This document shows positions 1 through 8,404 of a stretch of DNA of 64,000 nucleotides, piece after piece. Source of the stretch: Aminobacter aminovorans (GTDB taxonomy: Bacteria; Pseudomonadota; Alphaproteobacteria; Rhizobiales; Rhizobiaceae). A program made the translations under genes and the position numbers. Location: positions 62,001 to 126,000 of the forward strand of contig NZ_UFSM01000001.1 of assembly GCF_900445235.1 (NCBI RefSeq), given 5' to 3'. Below the pieces are notes generated by a model. It was not told where the DNA came from. It saw only the letters and a list, made by a program, of their open reading frames with translations, and made no database searches. How positions within the stretch are numbered: the stretch's first letter is position 1; every line of letters begins with the position of its first letter.

Positions 1-74
1 ACGACGACCTGGCGCTTTCGGGGCGGGTGGTCGCGACGATCCCGCTGGGCGAGCGGTCAGGCAGGCCGGTTTGA
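1..74 (+). CDS. 3' end of an unidentified gene
   Basis: An open frame enters from the left edge (first full codon at base 3) and stops with TGA at 72-74. The 23 visible codons end in ..ATIPLGERSGRPV and almost all have G or C in the third position, as the real genes here do. That is the only support. Too little is left to name a family. It is followed by about 145 bases without a clear gene before the next start. Confidence 0.4.
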   Translation, partial: DDLALSGRVVATIPLGERSGRPV

Positions 75-219
75 TCCTGGCAATCGCGCAAACGAGCCCT
101 TCGCCATTCGCTTGATCTTTTTTCCATCTCCGTCGTGAACCTTCTTCTCCTGCCCGGACACACACGATCGTGGCGGCCAGTGAGCCGCAAGATCAAAGGT
201 GTCCCAGAGGAGAACCGAA

Positions 220-528
220 ATGAACGTCACCAACACCATCATCCGCTCGTCGCTGATCGCAACGCTCGCGCTTTCGATGTCGGCCTTTGCAGGTGCTGCA
301 TCGGCAGCCCAGCTCAAGGCCCGCGTGCCGGCACCGCCGCCGCACCAGCTCGGGCTCAAGGCGCCGGGCAGCGGCGGACAGACCCACGGCCATGTCGAGA
401 CCTGCAACAACAAGGCGTCGTGCAACCTGATGATCTCCTATTGCATCAGCAATGGCGGCGACTGGCAGGAGACCGGCACGCCTGGCCCGCAGGGCGAACC
501 CCAGAAGGGCAAGTGTACCTATCCCTGA
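220..528 (+). CDS. small secreted cysteine-containing protein
   Basis: A 102-residue protein. The ATG at 220 follows a good ribosome site (AGAGGAG, about 8 bases upstream); an upstream GTG at 199 is ignored because it would bury the signal peptide. Residues 1 to about 29 form a typical Sec signal peptide: a short charged start, a hydrophobic stretch and an AGAASA-type cleavage site. The mature part is Pro/Gly-rich with four cysteines, two in a CNNKASC motif, which suggests disulfides in the periplasm. I do not recognise a family. A strong intrinsic terminator follows at 564-593, so it is probably a single-gene unit. Confidence 0.7.
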   Translation: MNVTNTIIRSSLIATLALSMSAFAGAASAAQLKARVPAPPPHQLGLKAPGSGGQTHGHVETCNNKASCNLMISYCISNGGDWQETGTPGPQGEPQKGKCTYP

Positions 529-563
529 TGGAATCAGGGGCTCCCAAGACCGGAAGCCAAGCA

Positions 564-593
564 CCCTCCCGTCTTCAGGACGGGAGGGTTTTT
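564..593 (+). terminator. Rho-independent terminator
   Basis: A ten-base perfect stem CCCTCCCGTC / GACGGGAGGG encloses a short loop and is followed directly by TTTTT. It lies 36 bases after the secreted-protein gene and should end that transcript. Confidence 0.85.
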
Positions 594-696
594 GCGCCGC
601 ATGGCGCCATAACGCTGGAGCGTGTCGCCGCTCTGCTTGACGTTGGCGCAGCATTCGGAGCAAATCGCCGGGCATTCGTGGGAGCTTGCCTGAAAA

Positions 697-1035
697 ATGT
701 CCGTCATCGGCCTTTCGCTGCTTGGTTTTTCGACCGTCATCTTCCTGATCGCCGCGATGGTGGCCAAGACCTGGGGCATCGAGCCGACGATCGGCAAGCT
801 GGTGGTGACGCTGATCCTCTATTCGCTGGGCAACCTGATCATGCTGCGCCTGGTGCGGGACTTCGGCATGTCGGTGTCGTTCTCGCTGTCGGCGGTGATC
901 CAGTTGATCGCCGTCAACGCGGTGGCCATCATCTATTTTGGCGAGAAACTGAGCGGCATACAGGGCATCGGCGTCGGGCTCGCCGTGGTCGCGGTGGCGC
1001 TGATCACGCTCGGGCCGGCGCTGGCCGGAAAATGA
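697..1035 (+). CDS. small DMT-superfamily (EamA/SMR-like) membrane protein
   Basis: A 112-residue protein with four predicted membrane helices. The last helix pair carries the hallmark YFGEKLSG..G.GVGLAVVAVALI pattern, which matches the conserved GE-L-S end of drug/metabolite transporter repeats. This length fits small multidrug resistance-type half transporters that work as dimers. The substrate cannot be told. The start is uncertain: the nearest GGAG is about 13 bases upstream of the ATG at 697. The 3' end converges on the phoX terminator. Confidence 0.6.
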   Translation: MSVIGLSLLGFSTVIFLIAAMVAKTWGIEPTIGKLVVTLILYSLGNLIMLRLVRDFGMSVSFSLSAVIQLIAVNAVAIIYFGEKLSGIQGIGVGLAVVAVALITLGPALAGK

Positions 1036-1057
1036 AAACGGCCGCTGAACGCGGCCG
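1035..1057 (-). terminator. Rho-independent terminator for phoX
   Basis: Read on the minus strand, a seven-base stem CGGCCGC / GCGGCCG with a five-base loop is followed by TTTTC and more T residues. It lies just beyond the phoX stop and overlaps the last codon of the convergent DMT gene. Confidence 0.6.
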
Positions 1058-1081
1058 CTTCCCCAGGTACAAAGACTTCGA

Positions 1082-3067
1082 TCAGACGGCGATCTTGCCG
1101 CCGCCCTGCTTGGTGATGGCGACGACGGCCGGACGGACCGGCATCTCGGGCTTGAAGTCGGGCCAGCGGGTCGAAAGGTCCTCGTAATAGGACGGGCGGC
1201 CAAAGCCTTCCCAGTCCTCGCCACCATCACCCGGATGCTGTACGGCGACGAAGGCGGTCTGGTCGTCGGGCGCGAACAGCGGGCCGCACATCTCGGCGCC
1301 GACAGGTACGCGGAAGAACAGCTTGGAGGTGGCGCGCGCCTCGCCCTCGGTGTCGACGGCCCACAGGCCGTCAGTGCGGCCGGTGGCCTTGGGCGAGTTT
1401 CCGTCGGTCGACACCCACAGGCGGCCGGCGGAGTCGACGGCGCAGTTGTCGGGCATGCCGAACCAGCCATTTTGGGTCGTGGACGTCGAGAACGAGGCGC
1501 CGACCTCGGCGACCGACGGATCACCACATTTGAGCAGGACTTCCCACTTGCCCTTGGCGGCGGTGAAATCGCCGCCGTCCTCGATCAGCTCGATGATGTG
1601 GCCGAAGGCGTTTTCGGCGCGTGGGTTGGCGGCGTCGACCTGGTCGGCCTTGCGCTTGGTGTTGTTGGTCAGCATGACATAGACCTTGCCGTTGACGGCA
1701 TTGGGCTGAATGTCCTCGGGGCGGTCCATCTTGGTGGCGCCGAGCAGGTCGCCGGCGCGGCGCGCCTCGATGACCACGTCGGCCTGGCTGACAAAGCCGT
1801 TGTCGGCAGTAAGCGGGCCTTCCCCCTGAACCAGCGGCAGCCAGGCGAAGGTGCCGTCCTCGGCAAACTTGGCGACGTAGAGCGTGCCTTCGTCGAGCAG
1901 GTCGAGATTGGCAGCGCGGTCGTCGGGGTTGAACTTGCCCTTGGTCACGAACTTGTAGACGTAATCGAAGCGCTCGTCGTCGCCGAGATAGAAGACGACG
2001 CGGCCGTCGCTGGCAACGATGGATTCAGCGCCCTCGTGCTTGAAGCGACCGAGTGCCGTGCGCTTCTTCGGCAGCGAGTTTGGATCGTTGACGTCGACCT
2101 CGACGATCCAACCGAAGCGGTTGGGCTCGTTCGGCTCCTTGGAGACGTCGAAGCGGTCGTAGAACTTGAACCACTCATAGGTGCCCTCAGGCACGCCGAG
2201 ACGCTTGTAGTTGGCGGCCTCGGGATGATCGGCCGGCAGCTCGCCGCCGAAATAGCCGTGGAAGTTTTCCTCAGCCATGATGTAGGTGCCCCAGGGCGTG
2301 ACCCCGCCGGCGCAGTTGTTGAGCGTGCCGAACACCTTGGTGCCGGTCGCATCGGCATTAGTCTTGAGGCGGTCATGGCCGGCGGCCGGGCCGGTCAGCT
2401 GCATCTCGGTGGTCGAGGTGATGCGGCGGTTGAGTTTGCCGTCGCGGACCGGCTGCCACTTGCCCGCTTCCTTGCGGATCTCGACGATGGTGCCGCCATG
2501 GGCCGCCATCTCGATGTCGACGCGCTTCTGGTCGGCGCGAGCGACTTCGATCTTGCCCTCGACGATCTTGACGATGCCGGGGAACATCAGGTGCTCGTTG
2601 GTGTATTCGTGGTTGACCACCAGCAGGCCGTGCTCGGACGAGCCTTCGAGCGCGATATAGCCGACATAGTCGTTGTTGTAGCCGAACTGCCTGGCCTGGG
2701 CTTCCGCCGACTGGTTGGCCGGGTCGAACTCGGGGGCGTCGGCGAAGATCGGGTCGCCCCAGCGCAGCAGCACGTCGGCGTCGTAACCGGCGGCGACATG
2801 ATGCTTGTCGTCGATGCCGGCCTCGATCTCGTCGAAGGCGAAGGCGGACGCGCTAGCCGCGCGGGCATCGTCGGCGAGCAGGATGGCGATCGGGCTGACG
2901 GTTGCGGCGATGGCAGAGACGGCAAGCGAGCCCTGGAGGAAGCCGCGGCGGGAGAAGCGCCTGGCGATGATGTCGCCCATGGTGCGGTTGTCGGTCGGGT
3001 TGTGGCCGGGACCGTCATTCTCCTCGAGCATCGAGGTGCGGAATTTCTGATCATGGGGCTGGTTCAT
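1082..3067 (-). CDS. phoX: PhoX-family alkaline phosphatase (Tat-exported)
   Basis: A 661-residue member of the PhoX/DUF839 family. These are calcium/iron phosphatases exported folded by Tat that release phosphate from organic esters in the periplasm. The N-terminal region has a twin-arginine motif (SRRGFLQG, about residues 39-46), then a hydrophobic stretch and an Ala-rich cleavage region. The body has the family blocks VVNHEYTNE, NNCAGGVTPWGTYIMAEENF and NCAVDSAGRLWV. ATG 3067 was chosen because AGAGG sits upstream and the leader begins close by; the longer open frame upstream is out of character. A Pho box lies about 60 bases upstream. The family is clear; phosphatase activity is inferred from it. 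Confidence 0.85.
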   Translation of the reverse strand: MNQPHDQKFRTSMLEENDGPGHNPTDNRTMGDIIARRFSRRGFLQGSLAVSAIAATVSPIAILLADDARAASASAFAFDEIEAGIDDKHHVAAGYDADVLLRWGDPIFADAPEFDPANQSAEAQARQFGYNNDYVGYIALEGSSEHGLLVVNHEYTNEHLMFPGIVKIVEGKIEVARADQKRVDIEMAAHGGTIVEIRKEAGKWQPVRDGKLNRRITSTTEMQLTGPAAGHDRLKTNADATGTKVFGTLNNCAGGVTPWGTYIMAEENFHGYFGGELPADHPEAANYKRLGVPEGTYEWFKFYDRFDVSKEPNEPNRFGWIVEVDVNDPNSLPKKRTALGRFKHEGAESIVASDGRVVFYLGDDERFDYVYKFVTKGKFNPDDRAANLDLLDEGTLYVAKFAEDGTFAWLPLVQGEGPLTADNGFVSQADVVIEARRAGDLLGATKMDRPEDIQPNAVNGKVYVMLTNNTKRKADQVDAANPRAENAFGHIIELIEDGGDFTAAKGKWEVLLKCGDPSVAEVGASFSTSTTQNGWFGMPDNCAVDSAGRLWVSTDGNSPKATGRTDGLWAVDTEGEARATSKLFFRVPVGAEMCGPLFAPDDQTAFVAVQHPGDGGEDWEGFGRPSYYEDLSTRWPDFKPEMPVRPAVVAITKQGGGKIAV

Positions 3068-3127
3068 GGCGTCGACCTCTGGCTGGGTGTTCGGCTTGGG
3101 GTTCGCCGAGACCGCTAGTTGCCGTGC

Positions 3128-3145
3128 ATAACAACAGCATGACAA
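3128..3145 (-). promoter_or_regulatory. putative PhoB binding site (Pho box) of phoX
   Basis: On the minus strand the sequence reads TTGTCAT-N4-TTGTTAT. These are two seven-base direct repeats with exactly four bases between them, against the known rhizobial Pho box CTGTCAT-N4-CTGTCAT (6/7 and 5/7 matches). It sits upstream of a phosphatase gene, which fits phosphate-starvation control. Confidence 0.55.
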
Positions 3146-3310
3146 TCTGGTCGAAAATCCACAGCACTCCAAAGCGTGACTGAAGTGGCCTCGCGGGTGG
3201 GTTTGCTGCGACCTTTTGCATGCACGCCTTTTCTTTGGGAAAGGCGTGCCCACCTGTTGCGAACCGGCCCGGAAGCGGCCATCCCAAGAGCGGAACAAGA
3301 CGGACGGACG

Positions 3311-3997
3311 ATGCAGCAGAGATTGTGGAACAGGATCGAGTTTTCGCTTTTGGCGGGAGGCATCATCATTGCCGGCGGCCTCTGGGGCTTCGTCGAACTG
3401 TCCGAGATCGCCCGCGAGGCCGCACCGCACAGCTTCGACACCGACATCCTGCTGTTCTTCCGTGAGGCCGGCAACACCGCCGATCCGATCGGCCCGTCAT
3501 GGGTGGAAGAAGCGATGCGCGACATTACAGCACTCGGCAGTGCATCGGTGCTGATCTACATCACCGCGATCAGCGTCATCTACCTCGCCATGACCAGGCG
3601 CTGGGGCCCCGCGCTGTTCGTGTTCGCTTCGGTGGCCGGCGGCCAGGTACTGTCGAGCCTGCTCAAGCTCGGCATCGACCGGCCGCGGCCAGACCTCGTG
3701 CCGCATCTAGCGCAGGTGCACACGATGAGCTTTCCGAGCGGCCACGCCATGCTGTCTGCCGTCACCTACCTGACACTGGGTGCGCTTCTTGCCCGTTTCC
3801 TGCCGGGCCGGGCGGCGACGATCTTCGTCTTTGCCATCGCCATCCTGACCACTGTCATGGTCGGCATCAGCCGCGTGTATCTCGGCGTGCACTGGCCATC
3901 CGACGTGCTTGCCGGCTGGTGCGCGGGTTTTGCCTGGGCAACGTTGTGCTGGCTGATCAGCCGGCGCTTCATGCGGCCGGTCGAGGACGAGGAATAA
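3311..3997 (+). CDS. PAP2-family membrane phosphatase
   Basis: A 228-residue phosphatidic acid phosphatase type 2 protein. All three active-site blocks are present: KLGIDRPRP (K-x6-RP), PSGH and SRVYLGVHWPSD, with the catalytic histidines in the second and third. There are about five to six membrane helices, with the active site expected at the periplasmic face. Likely substrates are lipid phosphates or undecaprenyl pyrophosphate; sequence alone does not decide. ATG 3311 is preferred, although an open frame reaches 3176. It is divergent from phoX, so the Pho box between them may also affect it. Confidence 0.8.
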   Translation: MQQRLWNRIEFSLLAGGIIIAGGLWGFVELSEIAREAAPHSFDTDILLFFREAGNTADPIGPSWVEEAMRDITALGSASVLIYITAISVIYLAMTRRWGPALFVFASVAGGQVLSSLLKLGIDRPRPDLVPHLAQVHTMSFPSGHAMLSAVTYLTLGALLARFLPGRAATIFVFAIAILTTVMVGISRVYLGVHWPSDVLAGWCAGFAWATLCWLISRRFMRPVEDEE

Positions 3998-4006
3998 TAT
4001 GTGCTA

Positions 4007-4028
4007 CAAGCATTAATAATGATGCTTG
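4007..4028. promoter_or_regulatory. inverted repeat upstream of the XRE gene
   Basis: CAAGCAT and ATGCTTG are separated by eight AT-rich bases. No T-run follows, so a terminator is unlikely. It lies just left of the larger 13-bp inverted repeat at 4035-4063 and may be a second binding site. Confidence 0.35.
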
Positions 4029-4034
4029 AGACAT

Positions 4035-4063
4035 CAGTATGAATGTATGGTACATTCATACTG
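4035..4063. promoter_or_regulatory. perfect 13-bp inverted repeat, likely XRE operator
   Basis: CAGTATGAATGTA and TACATTCATACTG are exact reverse complements separated by TGG, giving a 29-bp dyad. It ends 25 bases before the start of the XRE-type regulator and overlaps a weak promoter-like pair (TTGAGA at 4026 and TATGGT). This suggests autoregulation by that protein. Confidence 0.6.
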
Positions 4064-4088
4064 CGGATTGAGACGGGACCAGCTCCAA

Positions 4089-4334
4089 GTGATCACAGCC
4101 GCACAGATGCGCGCCGCAAGAGCGCTGGCAGGCATCGACCAGAAGACGCTCGCCGAACTGGCCGGCGTCTCGGTGCCGACGATCCAGCGCATGGAAGCGA
4201 GCGAGGGCGTTGTGCGCGGCGTTGTCGACACGCTGACCAAGGTCATCGAGGCGCTCGATGCCGCCGGCATCGAGCTGATCGGCGAGACCGAGAGCGGCGG
4301 CCGGGGCGTGCGGCTGAAGAAAAAGGCCTTCTGA
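4089..4334 (+). CDS. XRE-family helix-turn-helix regulator
   Basis: An 81-residue, mostly single-domain DNA-binding protein. The HTH is visible as QKTLAELAGVSVPTIQRMEAS (about residues 18-38), and the tail is basic (GVRLKKKAF). GTG 4089 is preferred because the product then begins VITAAQMRAARAL, the usual start of this small XRE subfamily; an ATG-like start at 4026 would run through the inverted repeat. That repeat lies directly upstream. SulP follows 85 bases downstream on the same strand, so the regulator may control it, but this is only positional. Confidence 0.75.
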   Translation: MITAAQMRAARALAGIDQKTLAELAGVSVPTIQRMEASEGVVRGVVDTLTKVIEALDAAGIELIGETESGGRGVRLKKKAF

Positions 4335-4419
4335 GCCTCGTGATCCGCAAGATGTAGTCGCGACGGCGACCGCCGACAATTTTGCCGACGATCCCGCCGC
4401 ATTCGACAGGGTGCGGAAG

Positions 4420-6135
4420 ATGGATACGGTGGGGAACCCACAACAGCACAGCACGCCGACATTCGCCGAACTGTTCACGCCCAAGCTGGTGACGGTTTTT
4501 CGCGAAGGCTACGGCGCGGCACGGTTCAAGGCCGACGCGATATCAGGTCTGACGGTGGCGATCGTGGCGCTGCCACTGTCGATGGCGATTGCCATCGCTT
4601 CTGGCGTGTCGCCGGACAAGGGCCTGTTCACGGCAATCATCGGCGGCTTCATCGTCTCGGCAATGGGCGGCAGCCGGTTCCAGATCGGCGGCCCCGCCGG
4701 CGCCTTTATCGTGCTGGTAGCAGCTACGGTTGCGCGCGAGGGCGTCGAGGGCCTGATCCTCGCCACTTTCATGGCAGGCGTCGTCCTGATTGTCGTCGGC
4801 TATCTCAGGCTCGGCACCTACATCAAGTTCATCCCCTATCCCGTCACCGTGGGTTTTACGGCGGGCATCGCAGTCATCATATTCGCCAGCCAAGTAAGCG
4901 AGATGTTCGGGCTGACGCTGCCGGGCAAGGAGCCGGGCCAACTGGTGCCGAAGCTTATGGCGTTGGCGAAAGCAGCCGGCACGTTGAACGTCTCATCGGT
5001 GACTGTGACCGCACTCACCATCGCAACAATTCTGGCGCTCAAGCGCTGGCGGCCGAATTGGCCCGGCATGCTGATCGCGGTCGGCGTCGGATCCATGGTC
5101 GTTGCCTTGCTGGCACTGCCGGTCGAGACCATCGGCACGCGGTTCGGCGGCATCCCAAGAACATTGCCATGGCCTGCCCTGCCCGTATTCAGTCTGGACA
5201 AGGCGATGTCGGTACTGCCGGACGCCGTCGCCTTCGCGCTGCTCGGTGCCATCGAGTCACTGCTGTCGGCGGTGGTTGCCGACGGCATGACCGGCCGGCG
5301 CCACCGCTCGAACTGCGAACTGGTGGCGCAGGGTTTCGCCAATATCGGTTCGGCGCTGTTCGGCGGCATCTGTGTGACCGGCGCCATCGCGCGTACCGCC
5401 ACCAACGTTCGGGCCGGGGCCTACGGACCGGTGTCCGGCATGCTGCATTCGCTGTTCCTGCTCGCCTTCATGCTGATGGCAGCGCCCCTGGCGAGCTACA
5501 TACCGCTGGCAGCACTGGCCGGCGTGCTGGCGGTGGTGGCCTGGAACATGGTCGAGAAACAGGCTTTCGCCGCGCTGATCCGCTCGTCGCGGGGCGATGC
5601 GCTGGTGTTGACGGTCACCTTCCTGCTGGTGGTGTTCCGCGATCTGACCGAAGGCATCGTCGTTGGCTTCGCGCTGGGTGCGCTGCTGTTCATCGACCGC
5701 ATGGCAAAGAGCGTCGCGGTAGAGGCCGAAATTCCGCTGACGCAGGAAGACGTCGCCGACACGACCAACGGCAGCCGCCATGCCTACGTGCCCGAGGATG
5801 CAGGCGATGCCGACACCGTGATTTACCGGATCTCGGGCGCGTTCTTCTTTGGAGCCGCCTCGACGGTCGGAGCAGTGCTCGACCGCATCGCCGACCAGCG
5901 GCGCAACTTCATCCTCGACTGCAGCCGTGTGCCATTGCTCGATTCAACGGCGGCCATTGCAATCGAGGGCGCCGCACGCAAAGCCGGCAAGGCCGGCGTC
6001 AGGTTCTTCATAACAGGCGCTTCGCCGCAGACGCGGCGAATGCTGGTTACCCACGGCGTCCGGCAGCCGCTGGTCAGCTATGCAGCCTCGGTGGCGGAAG
6101 CGGTTGAACTGGTGAGGGCCGACAAGGCAACGTGA
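4420..6135 (+). CDS. SulP-family inorganic anion transporter
   Basis: A 571-residue inner-membrane transporter of the SulP/SLC26 family. It starts with the conserved AISGLTVAIVALPLSMAIAIASG block in the first helices, has QIGGPAGAFIV in the next, and ends with a cytoplasmic STAS domain (about residues 460-565) containing FILDCSRVPLLDSTAA. Members carry sulfate, bicarbonate or other anions by proton or sodium coupling; the substrate here is not predictable. ATG 4420 was chosen over GTG 4411 because ACAGG sits nine bases upstream of it. It converges with the Hsp70-like gene. Confidence 0.85.
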   Translation: MDTVGNPQQHSTPTFAELFTPKLVTVFREGYGAARFKADAISGLTVAIVALPLSMAIAIASGVSPDKGLFTAIIGGFIVSAMGGSRFQIGGPAGAFIVLVAATVAREGVEGLILATFMAGVVLIVVGYLRLGTYIKFIPYPVTVGFTAGIAVIIFASQVSEMFGLTLPGKEPGQLVPKLMALAKAAGTLNVSSVTVTALTIATILALKRWRPNWPGMLIAVGVGSMVVALLALPVETIGTRFGGIPRTLPWPALPVFSLDKAMSVLPDAVAFALLGAIESLLSAVVADGMTGRRHRSNCELVAQGFANIGSALFGGICVTGAIARTATNVRAGAYGPVSGMLHSLFLLAFMLMAAPLASYIPLAALAGVLAVVAWNMVEKQAFAALIRSSRGDALVLTVTFLLVVFRDLTEGIVVGFALGALLFIDRMAKSVAVEAEIPLTQEDVADTTNGSRHAYVPEDAGDADTVIYRISGAFFFGAASTVGAVLDRIADQRRNFILDCSRVPLLDSTAAIAIEGAARKAGKAGVRFFITGASPQTRRMLVTHGVRQPLVSYAASVAEAVELVRADKAT

Positions 6136-6141
6136 AACCGG

Positions 6142-6169
6142 TTGCCTGATGATCAGAAGCGTCAGGCAA
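6142..6169. terminator. convergent inverted repeat between sulP and the Hsp70-like gene
   Basis: TTGCCTGA and TCAGGCAA are exact complements separated by 12 bases. The repeat lies between two gene ends and overlaps the stop codon of the Hsp70-like gene. A bidirectional terminator is the simplest reading, but there is no clear T-run. Confidence 0.3.
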
Positions 6170-7418
6170 ACTTGCGCTGGGCGTCGAGGGCGAGTCCGAG
6201 ACCGACCGAGCCGAAGGCGTCGCCCTGGACGATCTGGGCACCCGGCACCAGCGCCAGGATGCTTTCGCGCGCCAGCGGGATGGCGGTCGAGCCACCGGTC
6301 AGAAACACCGCAGTGATGTCCTTTGCGCCGACCTGGGCTTCGGCAAGCGTGTCGGCGACGGTCGCGGTGACGCGTTCGACGGCACTGCGGATCGTATCTT
6401 CCAGGCCTCGCCTGGTGAGCGGCGCGGTGAATTTCGCCCCGGGCAGCTTGACGTCGATCGTCGCTTCGGCAGCGTCGGTCAGCTCGATCTTGGCCTTTTC
6501 GACCTTGGTCGCCAGCGCGTGGCCGAAACGCTGGTCGACAACCTCGATCATCCTGTCGATGAGATCGGGCCGCTGCGCCTCGAAGCGGATCTGGCGCAGG
6601 TCGAGCATTGCCTTGGGGGTATAGAGCAGGTTGATGCGCTGCCAGGTCGCCAGGTCGATGAAGTATCCGGCCGGCAGGTTGCGCTTGCCGTCCTTGGTCG
6701 GGGTGAGATAGCCGAGCTCGGGCATGATGTGGGCGATCGAGAGCAGGCGGTCAAAATCGGTACCACCGATATGGACGCCGCGATTGGCGAGGATGTCGGC
6801 CTTGCGATCGCCGGAGGCGGCACGCTCGGGCGAGACGCGGACGATCGAGAAGTCGGAGGTGCCGCCGCCCATGTCGACGATCAGCGCCAGTTCTTCGCGC
6901 GTCACCGTGCGCTCATAGTCGAGCGCGGCCGCGATCGGCTCGAACTGGAAGTCGATGTGCTTGAAGCCCTGTGCGCGGGCGGCCTTTTCAAGCTCGCTCT
7001 GGGCAGCCGCGTCGGCCTCGGGGTTGTCGTCCACGAACTGGACCGGACGGCCAAGCACGACGTTTTCGACCGGCTCGCCGACGTGGTTTTCGAGGCGGTC
7101 CTTGAGATGGCCGACGAACATGCCGACGATGTCGGTGAAGGCGATGTAACGCGCCTTGATGCGGGTCTTTTCATGCACCAGCGAGGAGCCGAGCACGCTC
7201 TTCAGGGCGCGCATCAGCCGGCCTTCGGCGCCGTCGGTGTATTCGCCGATGGCGCGGCGGCCAAGGGCCGTCTGGTTGTCCTCGAAATTGAAAAAGATGG
7301 CCGACGGCAGCGTGACGTTTTCACCCTCGAGCGCAACGAGGCGCGGACGGCCGTTCTCGATAACGCCGACGGTTGAATTGGAAGTGCCGAAGTCTATGCC
7401 GCCGAAAGCCGGTCGCAT
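6162..7418 (-). CDS. YegD-like Hsp70-family ATPase without substrate domain
   Basis: A 418-residue Hsp70/actin-fold protein covering only the nucleotide-binding domain. Phosphate loop 1 is GGIDFGTSNSTVG at the N-terminus, phosphate loop 2 is VDMGGGTSDFSI in the middle, and the adenosine motif is AVFLTGGSTAIP near the end. DnaK is about 640 residues; the missing C-terminal peptide-binding domain is typical of the YegD group, whose role is unclear. ATG 7418 has AGGA at proper spacing; an ATG at 7442 would add eight residues. No DnaJ or GrpE gene is adjacent. Confidence 0.8.
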   Translation of the reverse strand: MRPAFGGIDFGTSNSTVGVIENGRPRLVALEGENVTLPSAIFFNFEDNQTALGRRAIGEYTDGAEGRLMRALKSVLGSSLVHEKTRIKARYIAFTDIVGMFVGHLKDRLENHVGEPVENVVLGRPVQFVDDNPEADAAAQSELEKAARAQGFKHIDFQFEPIAAALDYERTVTREELALIVDMGGGTSDFSIVRVSPERAASGDRKADILANRGVHIGGTDFDRLLSIAHIMPELGYLTPTKDGKRNLPAGYFIDLATWQRINLLYTPKAMLDLRQIRFEAQRPDLIDRMIEVVDQRFGHALATKVEKAKIELTDAAEATIDVKLPGAKFTAPLTRRGLEDTIRSAVERVTATVADTLAEAQVGAKDITAVFLTGGSTAIPLARESILALVPGAQIVQGDAFGSVGLGLALDAQRKFA

Positions 7419-7632
7419 CGCCTGGTCCTGAATTTTCTGCATGAATGAATGGGCGACCCCAAGCTTCTGCCGGGCCGCAATCGGACCGTGCGCCTACACG
7501 ACGGGGCGACGATTGTCGATCTCTTCCGGGCATTTTCCGGGAAAATGTGATCGCTGGCCCAATCCCCGCGGCATTCCATGGAAACCGGTTTCGTGCGATA
7601 TCGCAGCCATTCGAACGAGCCGGATATCCGCC

Positions 7633-8250
7633 ATGACCCTTACAGGTTTTCTTGCCTATAGCGGTGCGCTGGCCATCGCTGCCGCCATTCCCGGTCCGGG
7701 CGTGACGGCGCTGGTGGCGCGTGCGCTCGGCTCGGGCTTCCGCTCCTCGCTGGCCATGTCGCTCGGCCTGGTGGTCGGCGACCTGACCTATCTCACCGCC
7801 GTCGTGCTTGGCCTTGCCTTTGTCGCCCAGTCCTTCGGCATGGTGTTCCTGGCAATCAAGTGGCTCGGCGTCGCCTACCTTGCCTGGCTCGCCTGGAATT
7901 TCTGGACCAGCGGCATCACGCCTGAGACCGTCGAGACGAAGAAGGGCAAGGGCGGGCTGTTCTCGAGCTTCCTCGCCGGGCTGACGGTGACGTTGGGCAA
8001 CCCCAAGACGATGATCTTCTACCTGGCGATCACGCCGACGGTGGTCGACCTGCACGCACTGACACTTGGCGACTACGGCATTCTCGTCGCCATCACCATT
8101 GCCGTGCTGCTGGTCGTGCTGGTGCCCTACTTGCTGCTGGCCTCGCAGGCGCGCTGGTTGCTCAAGACGCCGCGCGCGCTCAAGCTGCTCAACCGCACCG
8201 CCGCCGGTTTCATGGTTGGCGCGGCCGCTGCTATCGCCGCCCGCCAATAA
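7633..8250 (+). CDS. LysE-family amino-acid exporter
   Basis: A 205-residue LysE/RhtB-type exporter with about six helices. It has the diagnostic IPGPG motif in the first helix and GNPKTMIFYLA in the middle. This family exports amino acids or derivatives such as lysine, homoserine, threonine, cysteine or O-acetylserine. Its neighbour 155 bases downstream is cysK, so a sulfur amino-acid substrate is attractive but unproven. The start is ATG 7633. The long open frame upstream to 7441 runs antisense to the Hsp70 leader and was not used. Confidence 0.8.
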   Translation: MTLTGFLAYSGALAIAAAIPGPGVTALVARALGSGFRSSLAMSLGLVVGDLTYLTAVVLGLAFVAQSFGMVFLAIKWLGVAYLAWLAWNFWTSGITPETVETKKGKGGLFSSFLAGLTVTLGNPKTMIFYLAITPTVVDLHALTLGDYGILVAITIAVLLVVLVPYLLLASQARWLLKTPRALKLLNRTAAGFMVGAAAAIAARQ

Positions 8251-8285
8251 GCAGACGGCCCGGAATTTCATTCCTCATAATTGGC

Positions 8286-8311
8286 GTTCACGGAAACATG
8301 TTTCCGTGAAC
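8286..8311. promoter_or_regulatory. perfect 26-bp palindrome upstream of cysK
   Basis: GTTCACGGAAACA is followed with no spacer by its exact reverse complement TGTTTCCGTGAAC. No loop and no T-run are present, so a dimeric protein binding site fits better than a terminator. It lies 94 bases before the cysK start and 36 bases after the LysE gene. Confidence 0.55.
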
Positions 8312-8404
8312 CTTGGCTAATCAGCACGAGACCCACTCGGAATCTGCCCTGCGACCTCCTATCTTCGCAGTTCACATCTCAGGCCTTTTTCGGGAGCGAA
8401 ATCG

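Noticed and set aside
1235..3118. 627-residue plus-strand open frame
   Set aside because: It lies antisense to phoX, a strong family match on the minus strand. Long antisense frames are common in this high-GC DNA.
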